Of a stretch of 10,735 nucleotides of DNA, positions 1 through 5,785 are shown piece after piece (positions within the stretch are counted from its first letter, which is position 1; each line of letters opens with the position of its first letter). This DNA comes from an uncultured Eubacteriales bacterium (GTDB taxonomy: Bacteria; Bacillota; Clostridia; Oscillospirales; CAG-272). The position numbers and the translations under genes are program-made. The notes under the pieces are model-generated. The model did no database searches, was not told the DNA's origin, and was given only the letters and a program-made list of their open reading frames with translations. The stretch covers positions 1-10,735 of the forward strand of contig CAKRZR010000029.1 of the NCBI GenBank assembly GCA_934433485.1, given 5' to 3'.

Positions 1-240
1 TTTGGTGCCCCCGCAAGGAGCAATAAAATCTACACGTACGACGTGGTATTCCCCATTGGTGAAACCAATATAAACAACAAAAGCAAAACATAATTCCTTA
101 TAAAAAGCGAAAATCAACAGCAACTCAAAAGAAGAAACAAACCAACAAAAACCAAAAACACCAAAATACGCCATAAAACATAAGAAGAAAAGCGAAAAAT
201 CCCGCCGCAGGCAGGATTTTTCGAGATTTCGCCGCGCGAG
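1..240. other. Non-coding leader region, A-rich
   Basis: I see no convincing gene here. Positions 70-195 are extremely A-rich on the plus strand with little T or G, like the A/C-rich gaps near 4664-4760 and 6530-6600. A small perfect hairpin lies at 55-69 (ATTGGT, loop GAA, ACCAAT), and a weaker one with a one-base bulge at about 31-48. These may belong to the 3' end of an upstream transcript outside the window. Nothing resembles a tRNA or a known riboswitch. Confidence 0.5.
195..221. terminator. Bidirectional intrinsic terminator hairpin
   Basis: A 12-base left arm (195-206) pairs with 210-221 around a GCA loop, with one C/A mismatch. The GC core is flanked by an A run on the left and a T run on the right, so each strand reads as a stem followed by T residues. 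It would end a transcript entering from the left and insulate the promoter at 254-282. Confidence 0.65.
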
Positions 241-253
241 TTGAAAATAGCTC

Positions 254-282
254 TTGTAATTTCCCGCCGTTTGGTATATAAT
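254..282 (+). promoter_or_regulatory. Sigma-A-type promoter of the cluster
   Basis: TTGTAA at 254-259 and TATAAT at 277-282 are separated by 17 bp, the ideal spacing for a housekeeping promoter. The predicted start of transcription is near 289-290, about 36 bases before the first ATG. It lies just downstream of the terminator hairpin at 195-221. I see no clear operator. This is the only strong promoter I recognise in the window. Confidence 0.7.
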
Positions 283-325
283 GATAAGGAATGTATCGAT
301 AAGCAAAGGAGCTGATTGATTCACT

Positions 326-1150
326 ATGGCAGAATCCCAATGCACACATGACTGCTCGACCTGCAGCGCGAACTGCTCGTCCCGGTCGTCTGCGCCTACG
401 TTTGAACCCATGCACGAGGGCTGTCACGCCAAGCACGTGATCGGCATCGTATCGGGCAAGGGCGGCGTCGGCAAGTCGATCGTGACCTCCATGCTCGCCG
501 TGGCACTGCGCCGTCATGACCACTCTGTGGGTATTCTTGACGCGGACATCACGGGACCCTCGATCCCGAAGGCGTTCGGCACGCACGGAGACGTACTGTC
601 CACCGGCGACGGACTGCTGCCGCTTGAAACGAAAACGGGCATCAAAATGATCTCCGTAAACCTGTTGCTCGACGAGGAGACCCGTCCGGTGGTATGGCGC
701 GGTCCGGTCATCGCGGGCACGGTAAAGCAGTTCTGGACGGACGTGATCTGGGGAGAGCTTGAATATCTTCTCATCGACATGCCGCCGGGAACGGGCGACG
801 TACCGCTGACGGTATTCCAGTCGATCCCGCTGGAGGGCATCATCATCGTAACGACGCCGCAGGATCTCGTGTCCATGATCGTGAAAAAGGCGGTCAACAT
901 GGCGGCGCTGATGAACATTCCGGTCATCGGGCTGGTGGAGAACATGTCCTACGCGGTATGCCCGGACTGCGGGCGTCACATCAACGTGTTCGGCGAATCG
1001 AAGGCGGAGGCGGTTGCGGCGGAGTGCGGCATCCCGTTCCTCGGCAGACTCCCGCTGGATCCGTCCCTTGCCGCGCTGTGCGACCGCGGTGTGATCGAGC
1101 TGATGGAGAACGACTACATGGATCCCATCGTGGACGCGGTGGAGAAGTAA
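326..1150 (+). CDS. mrp: Mrp/Nbp35 family P-loop ATPase, Fe-S cluster carrier
   Basis: A cytoplasmic P-loop ATPase of the Mrp/ApbC/Nbp35 family, which in studied members binds a labile [4Fe-4S] cluster and passes it to target enzymes. The 274 residues show a deviant Walker A motif GKGGVGKS at 44-51, the switch signature around DADITGPS, a Walker B-like IDMPPGTGD at 150-158, and the CxxC pair C212/C215 thought to hold the bridging cluster. An N-terminal cysteine cluster (C6, C10, C13, C17) resembles the extra N-terminal cluster of Nbp35 in idea, though not in spacing. AAAGGAG at 305-311 lies 14 bases before the ATG, which is long, but an in-frame stop at 317-319 excludes a normal upstream start. 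Its place as first gene, 30 bases before HydC, suggests it helps load the many Fe-S clusters encoded downstream. That role is inference. Confidence 0.9.
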   Translation: MAESQCTHDCSTCSANCSSRSSAPTFEPMHEGCHAKHVIGIVSGKGGVGKSIVTSMLAVALRRHDHSVGILDADITGPSIPKAFGTHGDVLSTGDGLLPLETKTGIKMISVNLLLDEETRPVVWRGPVIAGTVKQFWTDVIWGELEYLLIDMPPGTGDVPLTVFQSIPLEGIIIVTTPQDLVSMIVKKAVNMAALMNIPVIGLVENMSYAVCPDCGRHINVFGESKAEAVAAECGIPFLGRLPLDPSLAALCDRGVIELMENDYMDPIVDAVEK

Positions 1151-1180
1151 CAGACACGCATTTCATTCAGGAGGAAATAT

Positions 1181-1675
1181 ATGAAGAAAACCATGACAAC
1201 GGTACCTTTCAACGGTACCGCAGAACAGAAGGCTGCCCTCGACGCGCTCATCGCGGCACACAGGGGCGAACCCGGCGCGCTCATGCCGGTATTGCAGCAG
1301 GCGCAGGACATCTACGGCTATCTGCCCGTGGAAGTACAGAAGGAGATCGCGGCAGGACTGGACGTTCCCTACTCCGAGGTATTCGGCGTTGTGACGTTCT
1401 ACTCCCAGTTCCTGCTCAATCCGAAGGGCGCGCATCCGGTGTCGGTATGTCTTGGCACTGCCTGCTACGTCAAGGGCTCCGGCAAGCTGATGGAAAAACT
1501 CGAGGAGCTTCTGAAAATCAAGCCGGGTGAAATCTCCGACGACCTGCAGTTCAGCCTCGATGCGACCCGCTGCATCGGCGCCTGCGGTCTGGCTCCCGTG
1601 CTGACCATCGGCGAGGACGTTTACGGCCGTCTGGAACCGAACCAGCTCGAGGGCATCTTAGCAAAATACAGATAA
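1181..1675 (+). CDS. hydC: Hydrogenase [2Fe-2S] subunit, NuoE-like (HydC/HndA)
   Basis: Small electron-transfer subunit of a soluble NAD(P)-linked [FeFe] hydrogenase, homologous to NuoE of complex I and HndA of the HndABCD enzyme. It has 164 residues: an N-terminal helical part (about 15-75, including the ALMPVLQQAQDIYGYLP stretch typical of NuoE), then a thioredoxin-like domain with four [2Fe-2S] ligands, C90 and C95 in CLGTAC and C131 and C135 in CIGAC. All four ligands are intact and the length is normal for the family. AGGAGG at 1169-1174, six bases before the ATG, fixes the start. It follows mrp by 30 bases and is separated by about 5 kb from the other hydrogenase subunits, with the putative sensing genes between. 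The family call is secure; membership of the same complex as the distant subunits is inferred. Confidence 0.93.
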   Translation: MKKTMTTVPFNGTAEQKAALDALIAAHRGEPGALMPVLQQAQDIYGYLPVEVQKEIAAGLDVPYSEVFGVVTFYSQFLLNPKGAHPVSVCLGTACYVKGSGKLMEKLEELLKIKPGEISDDLQFSLDATRCIGACGLAPVLTIGEDVYGRLEPNQLEGILAKYR

Positions 1676-1732
1676 CGGAAATGCGGCGGGAAGCGGGCTC
1701 TCCGGCTCGTCTCTTCCCCTTTCCCGTATTTT
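1675..1732 (+). terminator. Weak imperfect inverted repeat after hydC
   Basis: Directly after the hydC stop, ACGGAAA (1675-1681) can pair imperfectly with TTTCCCGT (1720-1727), and GGGAAG (1688-1693) pairs with CTTCCC (1713-1718). The repeat is followed by TATTTTC. The inner 19 bases do not fold obviously. It could act as a partial terminator or attenuator between hydC and the regulatory genes, but the evidence is thin. Confidence 0.25.
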
Positions 1733-1786
1733 CGCAAGGCAATCATTTTCGCTCCACTACACGGCTGCCCAAAGGAGACTCTTTCC

Positions 1787-2143
1787 ATGAAGATACACGA
1801 ACTTCAGAAGGTCCTTGGCGCGGAGCTGTTATGTGGCGAATCGTATCTGGAGGACGACGTATATGCGGCGTGCTGCAGTGATATGATGAGCGACGTACTG
1901 GCATTCGTGAAGGATCAGGGTGTGCTGATTACGGGGCTTGTAAACGCCCAGGTGATCCGCACCGCCGCCATGATGGACATGGTCTGCGTCGTTTTTGTCC
2001 GTAGCAAGGTCCCCACGGAAGAAATGATCGCGCTGGCGGAAGAATGCGGCATTGTAGTCATGCGCTCCACGCTGCGGGCATTTGAAGCCTGCGGTATTCT
2101 ATACGCAAGACTGAACGGATCGAAAAAGGGGGACGCGTCATGA
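1787..2143 (+). CDS. DRTGG-domain-like regulatory protein (first copy)
   Basis: A 118-residue soluble protein that I place in the DRTGG family (PF07085-like), small alpha/beta proteins often found beside clostridial hydrogenase genes and sometimes mislabelled as HPr-kinase-like. The literal DRTGG signature is not present; the corresponding stretch is LEDDVYAACCSDMMSDVLAF, around residues 21-40, followed by a beta-alpha pattern (VLITGLVNAQVIRTAAMMD, VVFVRSK, GIVVMRST) and the ending FEACGILY. Biochemical function is unknown; a ligand-sensing or adaptor role is guessed. AAAGGAG at 1771-1777 lies nine bases before the ATG. Its stop overlaps the start of the next gene in ATGA (2140-2143), so it is probably made in step with that ATPase. 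A second, divergent family member is at 4328. Confidence 0.75.
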   Translation: MKIHELQKVLGAELLCGESYLEDDVYAACCSDMMSDVLAFVKDQGVLITGLVNAQVIRTAAMMDMVCVVFVRSKVPTEEMIALAEECGIVVMRSTLRAFEACGILYARLNGSKKGDAS

Positions 2144-2565
2144 CACGTGAACCCATTACGTTCCACTTTGACGTGGACGGCGAAAACTTTTCCTCGGCAG
2201 GCGAGGCTTCCGTGGTGATCAAAAAGAAGCTGCGGCAGCTCGGCTTCTCCCCGGAGATCATCCGTCGCGTATCCATTGCGATGTATGAGGGGGAGATCAA
2301 TATGGTCATCCACGCATCCGGCGGCGTCGCGGACGTCTCGGTCACGGATGACTACATAGAGCTTGTGCTGGCGGATCACGGTCCCGGTATCCCCGACGTC
2401 GATCTCGCTATGCAGGAAGGCTACTCCACCGCCAGGGAAAACATCCGGGCACTCGGCTTCGGCGCGGGTATGGGCCTCCCCAACATGAAAAAATATACCG
2501 ACTTTATGCACATCGACACCGAGGTGGGCAAAGGCACCACCGTCACGATGCGCGTCGATATTTAG
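2140..2565 (+). CDS. RsbW/anti-sigma-type GHKL ATPase
   Basis: A 141-residue stand-alone HATPase_c (GHKL) domain, closest in layout to serine kinases and anti-sigma factors such as RsbW, RsbT and SpoIIAB. It shows an N-box (E50...N54 in YEGEINMVIHA), a G1 box DHGPGIP at 79-85, a G2 box GFGAGMGLPN at 107-116, and a GKGTTV strand near 130-135. No dimerisation/phosphoacceptor domain or transmembrane segment is present. It probably binds ATP and either phosphorylates a partner or works by partner switching; no sigma factor or STAS antagonist is encoded nearby, so the target is unknown. It is translationally coupled (ATGA) to the DRTGG-like gene before it. The G of its TAG stop is the first base of the G-rich repeat that follows. 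Confidence 0.85.
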   Translation: MTREPITFHFDVDGENFSSAGEASVVIKKKLRQLGFSPEIIRRVSIAMYEGEINMVIHASGGVADVSVTDDYIELVLADHGPGIPDVDLAMQEGYSTARENIRALGFGAGMGLPNMKKYTDFMHIDTEVGKGTTVTMRVDI

Positions 2566-2612
2566 GGGGGGGATACGGGGATACGGGGATACGGGGATAC
2601 GGGGGGATACGG
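2565..2612 (+). repeat. GGGGATAC tandem array, putative G-quadruplex
   Basis: Four uninterrupted copies of the 8-base unit GGGGATAC fill 2569-2600. A fifth follows at 2603-2610 after two extra G. The first G tract is eight G long (2565-2572) and begins with the G of the preceding stop codon. Five G tracts of at least four, spaced by ATAC loops, fit the standard rule for an intramolecular G-quadruplex on the plus strand, and so also in the mRNA. The array may vary in copy number between strains. Confidence 0.85.
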
Positions 2613-2654
2613 TCGCTTTTGAAAAAGCTCCGCAAAACTTTTGTGAAAAAGGAT
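2611..2654 (-). repeat. Dispersed hairpin repeat, copy A (inverted)
   Basis: Contains the hairpin GCTTTT (2615-2620), GA, AAAAGC (2623-2628), then the near-palindromic box CAAAACTTTTG (2633-2643) and the tail TGAAAAAGGAT. Positions 2611-2642 match the reverse complement of copy D (6611-6645) apart from single-base changes in homopolymer length. Confidence 0.8.
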
Positions 2655-2852
2655 ATATTGGGTGGAGCTTGTGCGGGTCTGGCTACGGATTGTGCGGCTA
2701 CGGGGGGTATAGCTTGAGAGTGTTTGGGCTATATCGCTTGATGGCTTAGGCTGTATGAGACTGCGCTATCGTAGGGGTTCGGGATTCTGTATCGCTCTTT
2801 ACCGGGTGGTAGAGTTTCGACGCACTGGAATTTCGGCTCCTGCGGATCACTG

Positions 2853-2882
2853 CCCACTCCTAATTCCCAATTCCCCACTCCT
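2853..2882. repeat. Short direct repeats in a C-rich tract
   Basis: CCCACTCCT occurs at 2853-2861 and 2874-2882, and AATTCCC occurs twice in tandem at 2862-2875. The tract lies about 60 bases before the next start codon. It is low-complexity sequence with no assigned role. Confidence 0.6.
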
Positions 2883-2939
2883 TTCCCCCTCTCGTTTCTT
2901 GTCCGGATTTCGCCTTACGAACATTTGGAGGTGAATCCC

Positions 2940-4331
2940 TTGCCAAATCAGGAATACAAGCATTCTGTCTCCCTCGATGTGACGAAATGCAAGGGCTGCA
3001 CCACCTGTCTGAAGCGGTGCCCTACCGAAGCGATCCGCATTCGGGACGGACACGCCGTGATCCATTCCGCGCGCTGCATCGACTGCGGCGAATGTATCCG
3101 GCTTTGCAGCTACAAGGCAAAAAAAGCCACGCACGACGGGCTTGACAGATTATCCGATTACGCCTTCCGCATCGCCTTGCCCGCGCCTGCCTTATACGGG
3201 CAGTTTGACAACATGGACAACATCGGCTACATTCTCGCCGGACTGCGGGAAATGGGCTTCGATATGGTCTATGAGGTCGCGCGCGCGGCGGAGCTGGTTT
3301 CGGCGTACACACGTTTTTATCTGCACAGGGACAATATTCCGCGTCCGGTCATCAGCTCTGCCTGTCCGGTCATCACCCGGATCATCGGCATGAACTTCCC
3401 CATGCTCGGCGAGAATATCATCCCCCTGCTCCCTCCCATCGAGATCGCCGCCGATCTTGCCCGGAAACAGGCGTTGGCGGAGCATCCCGAATTGACCCCC
3501 GCGGACATCGGCGTGTTCTTTATCTCGCCCTGCCCCGCGAAGGTCAGCTACGTCAAGAACGGATTCGCCGGCGAGCGGAACCACATCGACTGCGTACTCT
3601 CCGTCCGCGACGTATATTTCGCGCTCATTGACATCATGAAGCACCTGCCCGAACCGGCAGAGTCCACGGAAGCCGGCATGATCGGCATCGGCTGGGCGTC
3701 CTGCGGCGGCGAGGCTTCCGCGATCTTCAATGAGCGTTACCTGGCGGCGGACGGCATCGAAAACTGCATCCGTGTCCTCGAACAGATCGACAACGAGACC
3801 ATCTCAAACCTCGATTACGTCGAGCTCAACGCGTGCAACGGCGGCTGTGTCGGCGGCGTCATGACGGTAGCCAATCCGTATATCGCCCAGGCACGCCTCC
3901 AGTCTCTCAAACGATACCTGCCCGTGTCGCCGAACCGTCCGAAAATCGACGACTATATCCCGGAGAACGCGTTTTCCCCGGAGGTCGTCCAATACAATCC
4001 GTACAATCTCCTCTCCGATGACCGCGCCGAGGCCATGCGCATGATGAGCGATATCGAGTCCATCTGCGGCGACCTGCCCGGTCTGGACTGCGGTTCCTGC
4101 GGCGCGCCGACCTGCATGGCGTTCGCGGAGGATATCGTCAAGGGCGAGACCAATGCCGACGAGTGCACCGTCACCATGCGGATGATCTTCCACGATTACC
4201 TTCTGAAAAGACGGGAAGCGCATGAGATCAACCCGCTTAAAAAGTGGATGGCGCCGGAATGGCAGACGCACGCCGAAAATCTCCCCGACGCGGAAAACGC
4301 AGAAGGAGACGGGAAAGGAGAAGACGCATGA
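2940..4331 (+). CDS. Putative sensory [FeFe] hydrogenase (HydS-like)
   Basis: A 463-residue Fe-S protein. Two [4Fe-4S] ferredoxin motifs (C17/C20/C23/C27 and C46/C49/C52/C56) precede an [FeFe]-hydrogenase H-cluster domain (about 75-315) and a C-terminal Fe-S domain (C384/C387/C392/C409, PGLDCGSCGAPTC type). H-cluster loops are SSACP (139-143), SPCPAK (196-201) and ELNACNGGCVGG (295-306), so the four cubane ligands C142, C198, C299 and C303 are all present. Alanine replaces the usual proton-shuttle cysteine, as I recall for HydS-type (group C/D) enzymes. Unlike many of these it has no PAS or phosphatase domain; the C-terminus is a short charged tail. It probably reports H2 or redox state rather than turning over quickly. 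The start is TTG 2940, eight bases after GGAGG (2927-2931); an earlier in-frame TTG at 2925 overlaps that site and is unlikely. It overlaps the next gene in ATGA. Confidence 0.88.
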   Translation: MPNQEYKHSVSLDVTKCKGCTTCLKRCPTEAIRIRDGHAVIHSARCIDCGECIRLCSYKAKKATHDGLDRLSDYAFRIALPAPALYGQFDNMDNIGYILAGLREMGFDMVYEVARAAELVSAYTRFYLHRDNIPRPVISSACPVITRIIGMNFPMLGENIIPLLPPIEIAADLARKQALAEHPELTPADIGVFFISPCPAKVSYVKNGFAGERNHIDCVLSVRDVYFALIDIMKHLPEPAESTEAGMIGIGWASCGGEASAIFNERYLAADGIENCIRVLEQIDNETISNLDYVELNACNGGCVGGVMTVANPYIAQARLQSLKRYLPVSPNRPKIDDYIPENAFSPEVVQYNPYNLLSDDRAEAMRMMSDIESICGDLPGLDCGSCGAPTCMAFAEDIVKGETNADECTVTMRMIFHDYLLKRREAHEINPLKKWMAPEWQTHAENLPDAENAEGDGKGEDA

Positions 4332-4663
4332 ATACGCTTGCTTCCCTGGGCACCGTCCTGCCCTTAACAAAGCTCTGCGGCAGCGATGCCGTCTCCTACG
4401 AGGGTGTATATGCTGGGGACCTTCTCAGCCGCGCCATGAGCCACGTGAAAGCCGGCAACCTGTGGATCACCATCATGAACAACATGAACGTGATCGCCGT
4501 AGCCAGCCTCACCGAAGCCGCCGCCGTCCTCCTGGCCGAGGGTGTCACCCTCCCCGACGAGGTGCGAAAAGCCGCGCAGGACGAGGGCATCACCGTCTGG
4601 CAGACCGACGCGGACGTGTACCACATCTGCGAAGCAATCGCAAAAGAAAAGACCACCGTATAA
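4328..4663 (+). CDS. DRTGG-domain-like regulatory protein (second copy)
   Basis: A 111-residue soluble protein of the same DRTGG-like family as the gene at 1787, but diverged. The conserved core is VYAGDLLSRAMSHVKAGNLW (about 27-46), then WITIMNNMNVIAVASLTEAA, the VTLPDEVRKAAQDEGI helix and ITVWQTDADVYHIC near the end. The start at 4328 rests on AAGGAG at 4315-4320, seven bases upstream, and on the ATGA overlap with the stop of the HydS-like gene; a longer reading from 4244 would lie inside that gene and is not needed. The coupling suggests a direct partner of the HydS-like protein, perhaps the reader of its redox state. That is inference, as the family's biochemistry is unknown. Confidence 0.78.
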   Translation: MNTLASLGTVLPLTKLCGSDAVSYEGVYAGDLLSRAMSHVKAGNLWITIMNNMNVIAVASLTEAAAVLLAEGVTLPDEVRKAAQDEGITVWQTDADVYHICEAIAKEKTTV

Positions 4664-4832
4664 AGAAACAATAAACATAGCCAAACGCAAAATCCATAAG
4701 CCCAGCCAATCGCTAAAGCCACAATCGCTAAAACCCAACAAACGCCCACGATAGCGGTATCCTGCCACTATCAGGCGTGATAGCCGAAAAATCCGCACAT
4801 CCCCCTCAAACGATCCAGGCAAAACGCAACCA

Positions 4833-4892
4833 ATCCCTTTTTCATAAAAGTTTTTGGAGGTGTCGGAACCTTTTCTCAAAAAGGTTCTGACA
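4833..4892 (+). repeat. Dispersed hairpin repeat, copy B
   Basis: Starts with ATCCCTTTTTCA and AAAAGTTTTTG, then a strong hairpin: arm 4861-4874 (TGTCGGAACCTTTT), loop CTCA, arm 4879-4892, 14 pairs with a single G-U type exception. It is preceded by an A/C-rich arm from 4664 that contains CGATAGC at 4749-4755. There is no T tract, so a classical intrinsic terminator is doubtful. Confidence 0.8.
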
Positions 4893-4916
4893 ATCGCGTC
4901 CCAAAAATCGCGTCCC
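4892..4916 (+). repeat. 11-bp direct repeat before the PHP gene
   Basis: AATCGCGTCCC occurs at 4892-4902 and 4906-4916, a 14-base period, between repeat copy B and the ribosome site of the PHP gene. It could be a protein site or a small duplication. Confidence 0.6.
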
Positions 4917-4938
4917 CCTTAAAAATGGAGGTGCAAGA

Positions 4939-5679
4939 TTGAGATACAGCTATGATCTGCATTTGCATTCGTGCCTGTCGCCCTGCGGGGACGACGACAT
5001 GACGCCGGGGAATATTGCGCAGATGGCGGCGATCAACGGGCTGGCGATCGCGGCGCTGACGGACCACAACTCGACACGGAATTGTCCCGCGTTTTTCGCG
5101 CTGGCAAAGCGGTGCGGCGTGGTCCCGGTCGCCGGTATGGAGTTGACCACCGCGGAGGACGTGCACGTCGTGTGCCTGTTCCGCACGCTGGAGGCGGCTA
5201 TGGCGTTTGGCGGGACCGTGGAGAAATACCGCGTGCGCGTGCGGAATAAACCCGCCATCTTCGGTCACCAGATCCTCCGGGACGAGAATGACGAGGTCGC
5301 CGGGGAAGAGGAATCCCTCCTCCTCAACGCGACAGAGATCGACATTCCCTCCGCCCTGACCCTCGTGAACGCACATGACGGCGTCTGCTTCCCGGCGCAT
5401 ATCGACCGCCCGTCCAACGGCATCGTCGCTGTACTCGGTGCTTTCCCCACAGACGTGCCCTTTACGGCGTTCGAGCTCCACGATAAGGACGCGCTCCTTC
5501 CCCACATCGACCGCTTTCCACATATCCGGAATCTGCGCCACGTGGTCAATTCCGACGCGCACTACCTCTGGGATATGCACGAGGGCGACTATACCGTCGA
5601 GCTGCCCGTGGACTTTGCGGATTGCTCCGCACAAAACGTCCGCGACGCTCTCATCCGGTACCTGCGCGGAGAAGGATAA
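4939..5679 (+). CDS. PHP-domain metal-dependent phosphoesterase
   Basis: A 246-residue soluble protein of the PHP superfamily, metal-dependent phosphoesterases related to the PHP domain of DNA polymerase III and to nucleotide and histidinol phosphatases. The ligand set can be read directly: H8 and H10 in DLHLHS, D42/H43 in TDHN, E68 in GMELTT, H75 in DVHVV, H154 in PAHIDRP, and D206/H208 in SDAHYL. All expected metal sites are therefore present and the enzyme is probably active. The substrate is unknown; a signalling nucleotide or phosphoprotein would suit the neighbours. The TTG start at 4939 is supported by GGAGG at 4927-4931, seven bases upstream, and by the tyrosine-rich lead into DLHLHS typical of PHP proteins. 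It stands alone between repeat copies B and C, so it may be less tightly coupled than its neighbours. Confidence 0.88.
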   Translation: MRYSYDLHLHSCLSPCGDDDMTPGNIAQMAAINGLAIAALTDHNSTRNCPAFFALAKRCGVVPVAGMELTTAEDVHVVCLFRTLEAAMAFGGTVEKYRVRVRNKPAIFGHQILRDENDEVAGEEESLLLNATEIDIPSALTLVNAHDGVCFPAHIDRPSNGIVAVLGAFPTDVPFTAFELHDKDALLPHIDRFPHIRNLRHVVNSDAHYLWDMHEGDYTVELPVDFADCSAQNVRDALIRYLRGEG

Positions 5680-5714
5680 CGTATCTCCGTCCATGAAAGG
5701 AACCGCTGTTTCAG

Positions 5715-5733
5715 ATGGATTCAGCGCATCCAT
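5715..5733 (+). other. Hairpin just before repeat C
   Basis: ATGGAT (5715-5720) and ATCCAT (5728-5733) form a perfect six-pair stem around a seven-base loop. It runs into repeat copy C, so the leader of the next gene carries two hairpins in a row. Confidence 0.45.
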
Positions 5734-5774
5734 TTGTAAAGTTTTTTGCCAGGCTTTTTTTCAAAAAAGCCGCG
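5733..5774 (+). repeat. Dispersed hairpin repeat, copy C (core only)
   Basis: TAAAGTTTTTTG followed by a hairpin GGCTTTTTT (5752-5760), TC, AAAAAAGCC (5763-5771). It lacks the A/C-rich arm and the ATCC-TTTTTCA box of copies B and E. It ends about 12 bases before the next start codon. Confidence 0.75.
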
Positions 5775-5785
5775 TATCCCTTATT

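Larger units (their letters stand above)
2566..2939. other. Intergenic region: G-rich array, repeat A, C-rich tract
   Basis: This 374-base gap holds, in order, the GGGGATAC array (2565-2612), repeat core A in inverted orientation (2611-2654), a G/T-rich stretch to about 2830 containing GCTATCG (the reverse complement of CGATAGC, seen in two other gaps), and a pyrimidine-rich tract with short direct repeats (2851-2895). I see no convincing coding sequence or strong promoter. Confidence 0.6.

Noticed and set aside
125..979. Minus-strand open frame of 284 codons across the promoter and mrp
   Set aside because: It overlaps mrp antisense, its predicted start has no support, and its C-terminal hydrophobic run is only the reverse reading of the A-rich leader.
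2565..2612. CRISPR array
   Set aside because: The 8-base units have no variable spacers, and no cas gene is present; this is a simple tandem repeat.
2925..2939. TTG at 2925 as start of the HydS-like gene
   Set aside because: It overlaps the GGAGG that serves as the ribosome site for TTG 2940 and has no site of its own.
2566..2939. A second promoter in the gap before the HydS-like gene
   Set aside because: Sequences such as TATATT (2653-2658) and TTGAGA (2713-2718) do not form a -35/-10 pair at acceptable spacing.
4244..4327. 28-codon upstream extension of the second DRTGG-like gene
   Set aside because: It lies wholly inside the HydS-like gene, has a basic low-complexity sequence, and the ATG at 4328 has a good ribosome site and ATGA coupling.
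4833..4892. Repeat copies as classical intrinsic terminators
   Set aside because: The stems are strong but none is followed by a T tract on the transcribed strand. Apart from the copy after hydA, which I kept as terminator-like, I list them as repeats only.
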